A stretch of 64,000 bases of DNA from Mycolicibacterium setense (GTDB taxonomy: Bacteria; Actinomycetota; Actinomycetes; Mycobacteriales; Mycobacteriaceae), in the NCBI RefSeq assembly GCF_000805385.1, contig NZ_JTJW01000006.1, forward strand, positions 1,054,001-1,118,000. Direction: 5' to 3'. The notes under the pieces were generated by a model. It was given only the letters and a program-made list of their open reading frames with translations. It was not told the DNA's origin and did not search any database. Positions within the stretch are counted from its first letter, which is position 1, and each line of letters opens with the position of its first letter. This document shows positions 10,248 through 19,207 of the stretch, one piece after another. Made by a program: the position numbers and the translations under genes.

Positions 10248-11992
10248 TCGCATCTTCTCTGACTGCCGTGCTGCGGGAGCGCGCAAGTGTGCAGCCGAAC
10301 GAACCTGCGTTTACCTACATCGACTACGACCACAGCTGGGACGGCGTCGAGGAGACGCTGAGCTGGGCGCAGATGTACCGCCGGGTGAAGAACCTGGCCG
10401 TCGTGCTGCGCGAGCACGCCTCGGTGGGGGACCGCGCCTTGATCCTGGCTCCGCAGAGCCTGGAGTACATCGTGGCGTTCCTCGGGGCGATGGAGGCGGG
10501 CCTGATCGCGGTCCCGCTGTCTACCCCGATGGCCGGTGCGCACGACGAGCGGGTGAGCGCGGTGCTACGCGATGCGGCACCGACGGTGCTTCTCACGACG
10601 TCTGCGGTGGCCGGCGATGTCGCGCCCTACGCTCAGGCTGGCTCGGACGGCGTCGCACCGACCGTGTTCGAAGTGGACGCCCTCGACCTCGATGCGCGCA
10701 GCGGCGGGCGCCTCAAACGTGAGAAGCTGCCTGACACTGCCTATCTCCAGTACACGTCCGGTTCCACGCGCACCCCTGCGGGCGTCATGGTGTCGAACCG
10801 CAATCTGACGGCCAACTTCGAACAGATGATGGGCGGCTTCTACTCGGACTACGACCGCGTACCGCCCGCCGACAGCACCGTGGTGTCGTGGTTGCCCTTC
10901 TATCACGACATGGGACTGCTGCTGGGGGTGTGCGCACCGATCCTCGGTGGCTGGCGGACCGTCGTGATGAGCCCGCTGTCGTTCCTGGCGCGGCCCGCTC
11001 GGTGGCTGCAGCAGGTGGGCAGCCACCCGCACGCGCTGACCGCGGCTCCCAATTTCGCCTTCGACCTGGCAGCGGCCCGCACCACCGACGAGGACCTGGC
11101 CGGCTGCGATTTCGGCAAAGTCCTCAGCATCATGAGCGGTGCCGAACGTGTGCACGACGTGACGGTGCGCCGCTTCGCGGATCGCTTCGCGCGCTTCAAC
11201 CTTCGCCCAGCGGTGATCCGCCCCTCCTACGGTCTCGCCGAGGCGACGCTGTACGTGGCGACGAGAACACCGGGCCAGCCTCCGTTGGTCGCGCAGTTCG
11301 AGCCGGAGAAACTGGCGGCCGGCCACGCCGAGCGCTGCGGCAGCGGCACGGCATTGATCAGTTACGGCACACCGGATTCACCGTTGGTGCGGATCGTGGA
11401 ACCCGAGCTGCGCACCGAGTGCCCGGCGGGCACCATCGGCGAGATCTGGGTGCACGGCGAGAACGTCTCCGCCGGATACTGGAACAAGCCGGACGAGACC
11501 GAGCAGACCTTCGGCGGCAGCATCGTCGATGCGCCCGCCGATCTGCCGGCCGACAACTGGTTGCGCACAGGGGATCTGGGTTTCCTCTCCGAGGGCGAGC
11601 TGTTCATCATCGGCCGCATGAAGGATCTGTTGATCATCCGCGGACGCAACCTCTACCCCGATGACATCGAGGCGTCGGTGCAGGCGATCACGCGCGGTCG
11701 GGTTGCTGCTGTCGCCGTCCCCGACGACGCGACGGAAGCGTTGGTGGTGGTCGCAGAGGTCAAGAACAAGGGCGACGATGCCGATGCCGTCGCCGAGCAT
11801 CACCGGACGGTGAAAGGTGAAGTCGCCTCGGTGGTGTCAACGGCGCACGGCGTGGCCGTCGCCGATGTGGTGCTCGTTTCCCCGGGCTCGATTCCTATCA
11901 CCACCAGCGGCAAGACCCGGCGCTCGGCGTGTGTGCAGAAGTATCGGGAGGGCAGCTTCAGCCGCGTCGACGCGAAGGTACCTGTCAGCTAG
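10244..11992 (+). CDS. long-chain fatty-acyl-AMP ligase (FAAL, FadD family)
   Basis: 582 aa from the GTG at 10244, with AAAGG 8 nt before it. An upstream in-frame extension to 10061 lies inside papA and is rejected. It adenylates a fatty acid with ATP and hands the acyl-AMP to a PKS. Motifs: the AMP-binding loop YTSGSTRTPAGVM, YGLAEATLYV, LRTGDLGF, the hinge region IIRGRNLYPDDIE, and a C-terminal TSGKTRR Lys. The TRTPAGVMVSNRNL form and the length near 580 aa match mycobacterial FAALs (FadD23-FadD34 group). It is the expected starter-loading partner of the PKS at the left edge. Confidence 0.9.
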   Translation: MIASSLTAVLRERASVQPNEPAFTYIDYDHSWDGVEETLSWAQMYRRVKNLAVVLREHASVGDRALILAPQSLEYIVAFLGAMEAGLIAVPLSTPMAGAHDERVSAVLRDAAPTVLLTTSAVAGDVAPYAQAGSDGVAPTVFEVDALDLDARSGGRLKREKLPDTAYLQYTSGSTRTPAGVMVSNRNLTANFEQMMGGFYSDYDRVPPADSTVVSWLPFYHDMGLLLGVCAPILGGWRTVVMSPLSFLARPARWLQQVGSHPHALTAAPNFAFDLAAARTTDEDLAGCDFGKVLSIMSGAERVHDVTVRRFADRFARFNLRPAVIRPSYGLAEATLYVATRTPGQPPLVAQFEPEKLAAGHAERCGSGTALISYGTPDSPLVRIVEPELRTECPAGTIGEIWVHGENVSAGYWNKPDETEQTFGGSIVDAPADLPADNWLRTGDLGFLSEGELFIIGRMKDLLIIRGRNLYPDDIEASVQAITRGRVAAVAVPDDATEALVVVAEVKNKGDDADAVAEHHRTVKGEVASVVSTAHGVAVADVVLVSPGSIPITTSGKTRRSACVQKYREGSFSRVDAKVPVS

Positions 11993-13272
11993 TGGTCGGG
12001 TCGGTATCTGAGCCCGGGGTTCGACGCCCACTGCCCTCGCTGTCGGGCCCGGGCCGTGGGAGGGCATCCGTCTACACCGGCGTCGCGGTGCTGATCACCG
12101 CCTGGACGCTGGCCATCGTCTACGTTGCGGCGACGGTCGTTCCGATCGACCACTACTTGATCTCGTATTACGTCGTCGACTACCGCTTCGGCTTCACCCG
12201 GCGCGGTCTGGCCGGTGAAATCGTCGGAAATGTCTCTGACGCCGGTTTTTTCACCAATGCCTACCTGCTGCGGTGGGTCTCGACCGCGGTGTACGTGCTC
12301 GGCCTCGGCGCGCTGGCATACCGGCTGCTCAGGAATTGCCGGTCTGAACGCCGCATCATGGTGACATTGCTACTGGCCGTGCTGCCGTTCGGAATTCCGT
12401 ATGCCGTGTACTCGGCCCGTCCGGATCTGTTCGGGGCGGTCGCCCTGATAGCCCTGTGCCTGGCGCTCACGACAGTCTCCGAGACACGGTCAAAGGTGTT
12501 GTGTTGCGGGCTGTTCGGTGTGGGTATCGCCGTGCTCGCCCTGATACACGAGGGCATGGCGCTGGAGTTCGGCTTGGGTGCGATCCTGGCGATCCTGGTG
12601 CTCGGCGGGGGGCTGACCGTACCGGCGCAGCGACTCTGCGCCGCCCTGGCGATCGTCCCGGGCCTGACCGTCGCGCTGATCGTGGCCGCCTTCGCCAACC
12701 ACGATGTCAGCGGCAAGGTGTGCGGCACCGTCCCGCACCGCATGATCGAGACGCCGTTCGCGTCGATCAAGTCCTTTCCCGATCTGATCGGCTACCTCAC
12801 CGGCACTGTGCGCAGCGATGCGGACTACCACGACTGGGTTTGCGGCTGGTATCTGTCCACCCTCGATCACACCGTCTCCGACGGGATCAGGGAGGTCGCC
12901 GCCGTCGGATTGCCCGCCCTGATCGGATCGTTCGTGTTGGGCGTCGTGGGGATCGCAGCGACGCTGCGGGCGGTCAGTTACTTCTCCGGGGTATCGCTGC
13001 GGAGCTTCGTCGGCGAGCTGAAGGGCCGGTACGGCCTGCCTGCCGTTGGTGCGTTGTTACTGGTGCCCTTGTTCATCACCGGTGTCGACTGGACGCGGTG
13101 GCTTCTGGTCGTGGCGTTCGACGTGGTGGTGGTCTACGTCCTGTACGCCAACGGGCGGCCCGAGATCGACGCGGCGCCACCGAAACGGGCCGTGCGCCTG
13201 TTCCCCCTCGTGGCACTCGGATTCATGCTGATCCCGCTCGGCCTGGCACCCGGCGGCGGTTCCACGAGATAG
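11992..13272 (+). CDS. polytopic membrane protein of unknown function
   Basis: 426 aa if it starts at the GTG at 11992, whose G is the last base of the fadD stop (TAGTG), implying coupling. About ten hydrophobic segments span the chain. A charged motif DYRFGFTRRGL lies in the first loop (about residues 45-60), and a loop with a Cys pair follows the middle helices (KVCGTVPHR, then HDWVCGWY). Its place at the end of the PKS-PapA-FAAL operon suggests a role in lipid assembly or transport. No family is recognised with confidence. Confidence 0.75.
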   Translation: MVGSVSEPGVRRPLPSLSGPGRGRASVYTGVAVLITAWTLAIVYVAATVVPIDHYLISYYVVDYRFGFTRRGLAGEIVGNVSDAGFFTNAYLLRWVSTAVYVLGLGALAYRLLRNCRSERRIMVTLLLAVLPFGIPYAVYSARPDLFGAVALIALCLALTTVSETRSKVLCCGLFGVGIAVLALIHEGMALEFGLGAILAILVLGGGLTVPAQRLCAALAIVPGLTVALIVAAFANHDVSGKVCGTVPHRMIETPFASIKSFPDLIGYLTGTVRSDADYHDWVCGWYLSTLDHTVSDGIREVAAVGLPALIGSFVLGVVGIAATLRAVSYFSGVSLRSFVGELKGRYGLPAVGALLLVPLFITGVDWTRWLLVVAFDVVVVYVLYANGRPEIDAAPPKRAVRLFPLVALGFMLIPLGLAPGGGSTR

Positions 13273-13285
13273 TCGTGCCGACCGG

Positions 13286-13747
13286 CTAACCGAACGGCCA
13301 CGGTGGGGGTGGCAGCCCTGGCGGTGGCGGAGGCGGCGGGGGTGGCGGCAACCCGGGCGGCGGCGGAGGCGGCGGTAGGTCCTGCGGCGACGGCAGTTGC
13401 GGCCCCGGCAAACCGACACCGGGCAGGGCCGGCAGGGGAAGCCCCGGCGGACCGACGGACACCGGCACGCTCACCTGGACCGGCGCCGGCAAGTCGGATG
13501 GCCACGGACCCGGCTCCGGAATCGGGCCGACCTGCGACAGCAACTGCTGCAACTCCGGTGTACAGGTCGGGCACTGCAGCAGCGGCGCATCGTTCGGGGC
13601 ATTGTTCGCGGTGTTGTTGTCCGCGGGGTTTTCGATAGCCTGCGGATCAACGGGATCCGCGATTGCGACGCCGCAGGCGAGTGCGTACATGGCAGCGCCG
13701 ACCGTGGCGACCCCGGCCGCTCTCAGCAGCCTGTGCGGGAAATTCAC
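13286..13747 (-). CDS. secreted proline-rich protein
   Basis: 153 aa, GTG start with GAGGGAG 7 nt upstream. Residues 1-31 form a Sec-type signal peptide ending in AIADP. A short region follows with two Cys (CPTCTPELQQLL). The rest is Pro-rich, ending in repeated runs of PPPPPGLPPPP. Low-complexity Pro tails are common in mycobacterial exported proteins and suggest a cell-wall location. It lies 51 nt downstream of the Sap-like gene on the same strand and may share its transcript. Its function is unknown. Confidence 0.7.
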   Translation of the reverse strand: MNFPHRLLRAAGVATVGAAMYALACGVAIADPVDPQAIENPADNNTANNAPNDAPLLQCPTCTPELQQLLSQVGPIPEPGPWPSDLPAPVQVSVPVSVGPPGLPLPALPGVGLPGPQLPSPQDLPPPPPPPGLPPPPPPPPPPGLPPPPWPFG

Positions 13748-13798
13748 CGAGTACTCCCTCGATTGGAATGTCTCTCGATCATAGTGTGTTTCGAACGT

Positions 13799-14509
13799 TC
13801 ACAGCCCGGTCGCACCCAGAGCGACGAGCGCCGCACCGGCGACCGCCAGGATGAGCGCCACATCCCGCCGGGTGCGGGTGTGTACCCACGCGCGCATGGC
13901 CTCCAACCGGGCGCGGGTCGCGGTGGGGGCCACCAGGAAGCTGGCGATCGGAATGGCTACGACGGCGTTGGCGACCGCGACGAACGTGATGAGCAGGCCG
14001 AACTGGAGCGACGCGGTGGCTCCGGACGTGGCGATCAGGACCAACAGCGCCAGATAATCGATGGACGGCAAGGCGATTGCCAAACCCATCGCTCCCGAGA
14101 ACCAAGGCGAGCTGCCACCCACCAGGCTCTTGACCCTGGAGGTGACGAACGTGACCGTTCGAGTCTGGCCCGGCGGTGGCGCCTCGCCGTCCGCGGTCAC
14201 CGCGGCCTCGCGGGCGCGGGAGAACTGGCCGAGCCGCACCTTGCTCGCCAGCACAGCGGCGACGAGCACCGCGAACACACCGAACGCGATCTGAACCTTC
14301 GCAGTGCTGAACTGCGGGGCCCCCAGCATTCCGGGGCGCACCACGAACAACACGATCAGGCCGGCCGTGACGCTCATGAGAAAACTGCCGGACAGGAAGG
14401 CCGTCAGTTGCAGCGCGGGTCGTGGCCGCCCGAGCGCCAGGGTGATCAGGCCGAGCCGCATCGGCTCGAAGTTCACCGCGATGGCAAGGCCAAGCACGGT
14501 GATCCACAC
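13799..14509 (-). CDS. Sap/Gap-like lipid-addressing membrane protein
   Basis: 236 aa with about six hydrophobic helices. The start chosen is the GTG giving VWITVLGLAIAVNFEP, because members of the GPL/sulfolipid-addressing family begin this way, followed by RLGLI and GRPRP (seen here). A TANNNT hexamer 8 nt upstream fits a leaderless start. Sap and Gap proteins are integral membrane factors required for surface delivery of sulfolipid-1 and glycopeptidolipids, and they are encoded beside pap, pks and mmpL genes. Here it likely serves the lipid of this locus. Longer upstream starts run back into the divergent papA gene and are rejected. Confidence 0.85.
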   Translation of the reverse strand: MWITVLGLAIAVNFEPMRLGLITLALGRPRPALQLTAFLSGSFLMSVTAGLIVLFVVRPGMLGAPQFSTAKVQIAFGVFAVLVAAVLASKVRLGQFSRAREAAVTADGEAPPPGQTRTVTFVTSRVKSLVGGSSPWFSGAMGLAIALPSIDYLALLVLIATSGATASLQFGLLITFVAVANAVVAIPIASFLVAPTATRARLEAMRAWVHTRTRRDVALILAVAGAALVALGATGL

Positions 14510-14608
14510 ATCAACGGACCTTAGTCGAATCCAGGGCCCGGTGGCCCGGCTCCGAACCCCGCACAGCGTGCCGCATGACGGAGGCCGGCCACGAATTACC
14601 ATGCCGAC
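14510..14608. promoter_or_regulatory. divergent promoter between sap-like gene and fourth papA
   Basis: On the minus strand TAAGGT (complement of 14518-14523) lies 8 nt before the sap GTG. On the plus strand TACCAT (14597-14602) lies 6 nt before the papA GTG, with ATGACG about 16 nt upstream as a weak -35. Both fit mycobacterial -10 elements giving leaderless transcripts. Confidence 0.5.
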
Positions 14609-15937
14609 GTGGACAACACCCTCACGTACATGGATCAGGGATCGTTCCTCGGGCTTCGGGCCCTGGGCCGCGCGCCCATCATGCAGTTCACCTGGATCTA
14701 TTCCGATGGGGTCGACATCGCCGGGTTGCGGCGATTCCACTGCAACCTCGGGCACGGGCTGCTGGGTCGCCGCATCGAGCGGTCGCCGCTGCCCTTCGGC
14801 AGGCATCGCTGGGTTTCGTCGGCCGGTCCTGCCGATATCGCCGTCGCTGCCGCCGACCGCCCGCGTAGCGAGCTCGCCGACTGGGCCGACGAACGCATCG
14901 TCGTTCCGATTGATCCCGAGCGTGGACCCGCGTGGCACTTGGGTGTCCTGCCGCTGACCGAAGGCGGCGACGCCGTCACCCTGGTGGTGTCGCACTCGGT
15001 CGCCGATGCGTTGGGTCTGACCCTCGCGATCGCTGACGCTTCCGACGGTATCCGGCGTGAACTGGGGTATCCGGCGCCGGGATCGGCCACCCGGACGCAG
15101 GCGCTGTTGCGGGATGTCCGGCGTGCGGCTCGGGACCTGCCCGAGGTGGGGCGTGCGATTCTCGCCACGGCCCGGGTCGCTCGCGAACAGCGTGAGGATC
15201 TGGCGGCGTCGGCCAAGTCGGCCGCACCGGGGGGCGGGCCGGGGTCGTCGGATCCGGTCATTCCACCGACGGTCACGGCTTACGTCGATCTGGGGGCCTG
15301 GGATGAACGCGTGGAACGCCTTGGCGGAACGAGTAATTCACTCTTCGCCGGATTCGCCGCCCGGCTCGGGCAACTGCTCGGCCGGGTCGATGCCGACGGG
15401 CGGGCCATGCTGTCATTTCCGGTCAGCGATCGCACCGAGGGCGATACCCGTGCCAACGCCCTCAACACCGTCACCGCCATCGTGGACCCGGCCAAGGCCG
15501 GCACCGACCTCACAGAAATTCGCGGCGAACTCAAGCGGGTGCTCACCGAATTGGGCACCGCGCCCGACGCCAACCTGGCGCCGCTGCCGCTGACCCCCTA
15601 CGTGCCGAAGGTGATGGTGCGCAGGCTCGAACGCATGGTGCTCAAAGTCGGCAGCCCGATCGGCTGTTCGAACCTTGGTGAATTGCCCGCGGCGGCCAAC
15701 CGGCCGGACGGCACCGATGCCGACTACGTGTCGTTCCGACTGGTCGAACCCGGGATCACGCCCGGAGTACTGGAAGGTCTCGGAGGACTGCTCTACCTCG
15801 CCTCGGGCCGCGGCCACGGGCGGATATTCCTCACCGTGTCCGGCTGGACAATCGGCGGGATGAACACGCGCGCAGAGCTTTCCGAGGCAGTGGCGCGCAC
15901 CCTGGCCGACTTCGAACTGCCCGCGACCATCGACTGA
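14609..15937 (+). CDS. PapA-like acyltransferase, copy 4 (HxxxDA variant)
   Basis: 442 aa, GTG start supported by a -10-like TACCAT 6 nt upstream and by N-terminal alignment with the paralogs at 7357 and 8773. It shares SPLPFGRHRW, PIDPERGPAW and CSNLGELPAA with them. The catalytic motif is HSVADA (H129, D133, A134): the acid and base residues are kept but the Gly after Asp is Ala. It is transcribed apart from the main operon and converges on mmpL with only 18 nt between the stops. It is probably a late acylation step, perhaps tied to export. Confidence 0.8.
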   Translation: MDNTLTYMDQGSFLGLRALGRAPIMQFTWIYSDGVDIAGLRRFHCNLGHGLLGRRIERSPLPFGRHRWVSSAGPADIAVAAADRPRSELADWADERIVVPIDPERGPAWHLGVLPLTEGGDAVTLVVSHSVADALGLTLAIADASDGIRRELGYPAPGSATRTQALLRDVRRAARDLPEVGRAILATARVAREQREDLAASAKSAAPGGGPGSSDPVIPPTVTAYVDLGAWDERVERLGGTSNSLFAGFAARLGQLLGRVDADGRAMLSFPVSDRTEGDTRANALNTVTAIVDPAKAGTDLTEIRGELKRVLTELGTAPDANLAPLPLTPYVPKVMVRRLERMVLKVGSPIGCSNLGELPAAANRPDGTDADYVSFRLVEPGITPGVLEGLGGLLYLASGRGHGRIFLTVSGWTIGGMNTRAELSEAVARTLADFELPATID

Positions 15938-15955
15938 AGTCGGCGTCGGCACGCG

Positions 15956-18900
15956 TCAGTCCACGACGGTCGCCAACTCCTGCTCGGGCTCTGCGTCTTT
16001 GGCGATCTTTTTCGGAGGGGCTTTCGCTTCCGGCTGCCAGCGGGACGGCCACCAGTTGAATCGTCCCACCAGAACGGCGATCGCAGGCACGGTCGTGGTC
16101 CGCACCAGGAACGTGTCGAGCAGGATTCCCACACCGATGATGAAACCGGCCTGCACCAGCGTGCTGATGCTGGCGAACAGCATTCCGAACATCGACGCGG
16201 TGAAGATCAGGCCCGCGGCGGTGATCACGCCTCCGGTCGCACCCACCGTTCGGATCACCGCGGTCCGCAAGCCGTGTGGCGATTCCTCCCGGATCCGGGA
16301 GATGAGCAGCAGGTTGTAGTCGGCACCGACGGCGACCAGGATGATGAACGTCAGCCCGGGCACACTCCAGTGCAACTCCTGGCCCAAGAACACTTGGAAC
16401 AGCAGCACACCGATGCCGAGTGCGGACAGGTATGAGATCACCACCGAGGCAATGAGATACAGCGGCGCCACCAACGCACGCAGCAGGACCACGAGGATGA
16501 GGAACACCACGGCGACCGTCACCAGGATGATGAATCTGATGTCCTCGTTGTAGTACTCGCGCGTGTCGCGGAGCGAGACCGAGTATCCGGTCATCGACAC
16601 CTTCGCATCGGCAAGCGTCGTGTTCGGTTGCGCATCGCGAGCCACATCCAGAATTGCGTCGATCTGATCCATCGCATCGGTACTGAACGGGTTGAGCTTC
16701 GTCTGGATCATGTAGCGAACGGTGTGGCCGTCGGGGGAGAAGAACAGCGCCGCAGCCTTTTTGAAGTCATCGGTGGCCAGGAACTGCGGGGGCACATAGA
16801 ACCCCGACATCGACGGCGTCCTGGCCTCGTTCTTCATCGCCAGCAGGAACGCCGACGCATCGCCTAGCCCGCCGCCCATCTTCTTGGTCTCGTTGACCAG
16901 CAGGGTCACCCCGTCGGCGACCTGCCGGCTGGCGTCGGCGAGGGTGTCCGCGTGCTGCTGCAGCGTCGCCATCTGCTGCCGCATGCTCGACGGATCGTCC
17001 AGCCCGGCCGACTTCAGGGCCTTGGTGGCGGTGTCGAAGGCACCCCGAAGATTGTCGGTCGTCGCACCGAGGGTCTGATTGCCCTCGGTCGCCTTCAATT
17101 GCCTGGCCAAGGTGGCGATACCCGCCAGCGTGCCGTTGTCGCCGGCGTCGACCATGCGTTGCAGCTGGCCGCGGGAGTTGCGGCAGGAGGCATCCCCGTC
17201 GCAGATCGGGCTGGCATTCAGCGCGGTCAGAACCGGGCGGGCCTGCTGTACGGAATTGGCCGCATCGTCGATGGTCACGCCGATGGAATCGCCGAGTGAT
17301 CGCATGGCGAGGACCAGCTTGGCGGCACTGTCGAACTGGTTGAGCGCCTTGTCGCCACCGAACTGTTTCTGCATGGAGCTCAACGCGTCGATCAGGCCCC
17401 CGACGGTGACCGCTGCCTGCCCGAGCTGCCCTTTCACCCCGCCCAGTACATCGGCGATCTGGGTGGCGCCGTTGGCCAGCTTGTCCATGTCACCACCGCG
17501 CTCGGAGACCAGCGAGGACGCGTCGTCGAGTTTGGAACCCACCTCTCCGGCCTGGAACGACAGCCTGGCCTGCTCCAACGACTCTCCCGTCGGGCGGGTG
17601 ATCCCGCGGACCGCCTCGATGTTGGGCAGCTGGCTGATGCGATGCGCCATCTGTTCGAGGTCGGCGAGCTCCTTCGGGCCGCGCAGATCGTGCGGTGATT
17701 CGACCAGGAGATACTGGGGCAGGCTGGAATTCACCGGGAAGTGCGCGGCGATCGCGTCGTAGCCCTGGAGGCTTTCGACGGAGCCGGGGAGTGCCTTGCG
17801 GTCGTCATAGTTGTACGTCGCCAGGCCCGCACAACTGGCGAGGATGATCAACAGCATCAGGCTGGCGACCAGGTTGCGGCGCGGATTGCGCACGATGCGC
17901 ACACCCGAACGCCGCCACAGCGTGTTGGTGAGACTCTTCCGCGGCGAGATCCAACCGCGACGGCCCGCCAGGGTGAGCACCGCCGGTAGGAAGGTCATGG
18001 CGGCCAGGCAGCCGATGGCGATGGCGACGGCGAGCGCCACGCCGACCGACGAGAAGATCGTCAGCTTCGTGAAGATCATCCCGATGAAGGTGACGGCAAC
18101 AGTGGCCGCCGACGCGACGATCACCGGGCCGATCGAGTTCAGGGCGCTCTTGACCGCCTTGTCGGAGTCCTCTCCCAACCGGAGAAAGTCGTGGTATCTG
18201 CTGATCAAGAAGACCGCGTAATCGGTTCCGGTGCCGGCCAACATCGCGGTGAGGAAGACGATGGTCTGGCCGGAGATGGCAAGGCCGAGACTGCCCAATG
18301 CGGCGACGACACCCTGTGCGGTCGCCAGCGACACCCCGATGGTCAGCAGCGGCAGGATCATCGTGAGGGGATTGCGGTAGATGATGATCAGGATCGCCAG
18401 CAGCATGCCCACCGTGGCGATCTCGATGTGTACCCGATCGCGCTCGCCCACTTCGGCGAGGTCGGCCAGCGTGGCCGCCGGGCCGGTGACATGTGCGGTG
18501 ATGCCGGATCCGCCCTCGCCCACGGTCTCTTTGACGATCCGGACGACATTCGACGTCGCGGTATAGGACTGCGGTGAGCCCAGTTCGCCGGTCAGGCTGA
18601 CCGGCAGCAGCCATGCCTTACCGTCCTGACTGCTCATCACCTGGCGCAGCGGCGGTGTGGTGATGAAATCCTGCATTGTCACGACACTCGCGGTGTCCGC
18701 GCGCAACTTCTCGACCAGGCTGCGGTAGACGTTCTCGTCGGCGGCGTCCAGGTTGTTTTGGTCGCTGAGAACGACCAGCAGGATGTTGTCCGACCCCGAC
18801 TCGTGAAACGCCTTTGACATCTGTTGGGCGGCAACCGACCCGGGTGCGTTGGCCGGCAGCATCGCAGGCGGGGTCTTCTGGGAGAGCTCGGTCAGGGAAG

Positions 18901-19039
18901 GGAACATCGGCGGGAGCGCGGCGGCGAGTATCACCCAGCCGACGATCACCAGCCAGGGCCAGCGAACGACGACACCGCCCAGCAAGTGGAATGTGCCGCT
19001 CTCGGGGTTGTCCGCGCTGCCGTGCAGGCGTCGCAACAA
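15956..19039 (-). CDS. MmpL-family RND lipid exporter
   Basis: 1027 aa, the usual MmpL size. One N-terminal helix (about 25-45) is followed by a large periplasmic domain, a six-helix block, a second long coiled-coil-rich periplasmic domain with a Cys pair (CDGDASCRNS), and a second six-helix block. Asp-Tyr pairs of the proton relay occur in GTGTDYAVFLISRYHDF and VGADYNLLLISRIRE. MmpL proteins carry trehalose lipids, PDIM or GPL to the periplasm, and neighbours indicate this one moves the acylated product of this locus. The start is TTG; no ATG or GTG lies in frame before the upstream stop at 19073, and AGGG is 8 nt before it. Confidence 0.93.
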   Translation of the reverse strand: MLRRLHGSADNPESGTFHLLGGVVVRWPWLVIVGWVILAAALPPMFPSLTELSQKTPPAMLPANAPGSVAAQQMSKAFHESGSDNILLVVLSDQNNLDAADENVYRSLVEKLRADTASVVTMQDFITTPPLRQVMSSQDGKAWLLPVSLTGELGSPQSYTATSNVVRIVKETVGEGGSGITAHVTGPAATLADLAEVGERDRVHIEIATVGMLLAILIIIYRNPLTMILPLLTIGVSLATAQGVVAALGSLGLAISGQTIVFLTAMLAGTGTDYAVFLISRYHDFLRLGEDSDKAVKSALNSIGPVIVASAATVAVTFIGMIFTKLTIFSSVGVALAVAIAIGCLAAMTFLPAVLTLAGRRGWISPRKSLTNTLWRRSGVRIVRNPRRNLVASLMLLIILASCAGLATYNYDDRKALPGSVESLQGYDAIAAHFPVNSSLPQYLLVESPHDLRGPKELADLEQMAHRISQLPNIEAVRGITRPTGESLEQARLSFQAGEVGSKLDDASSLVSERGGDMDKLANGATQIADVLGGVKGQLGQAAVTVGGLIDALSSMQKQFGGDKALNQFDSAAKLVLAMRSLGDSIGVTIDDAANSVQQARPVLTALNASPICDGDASCRNSRGQLQRMVDAGDNGTLAGIATLARQLKATEGNQTLGATTDNLRGAFDTATKALKSAGLDDPSSMRQQMATLQQHADTLADASRQVADGVTLLVNETKKMGGGLGDASAFLLAMKNEARTPSMSGFYVPPQFLATDDFKKAAALFFSPDGHTVRYMIQTKLNPFSTDAMDQIDAILDVARDAQPNTTLADAKVSMTGYSVSLRDTREYYNEDIRFIILVTVAVVFLILVVLLRALVAPLYLIASVVISYLSALGIGVLLFQVFLGQELHWSVPGLTFIILVAVGADYNLLLISRIREESPHGLRTAVIRTVGATGGVITAAGLIFTASMFGMLFASISTLVQAGFIIGVGILLDTFLVRTTTVPAIAVLVGRFNWWPSRWQPEAKAPPKKIAKDAEPEQELATVVD

Positions 19040-19207
19040 CTGTGCTGCCCTACTGATCCTGCATGTCCTTACCTACTTCGCCATCGAGCGCATCGGACGG
19101 GTCGTGCCGGCGCGCTCGATGTGACGGGCGACGCTCTCGGTGCGCCCAGTGTATGTGGTGTCACGGACCGGTCGGGCGGGCTCGCTGTCCCTGTGCGCCA
19201 GCTGTGG

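Noticed and set aside
13290..13400. GC-rich repeats resembling a PE-PGRS or repeat array
   Set aside because: They encode the Pro-rich tail of the minus-strand secreted protein and are explained by that coding sequence.
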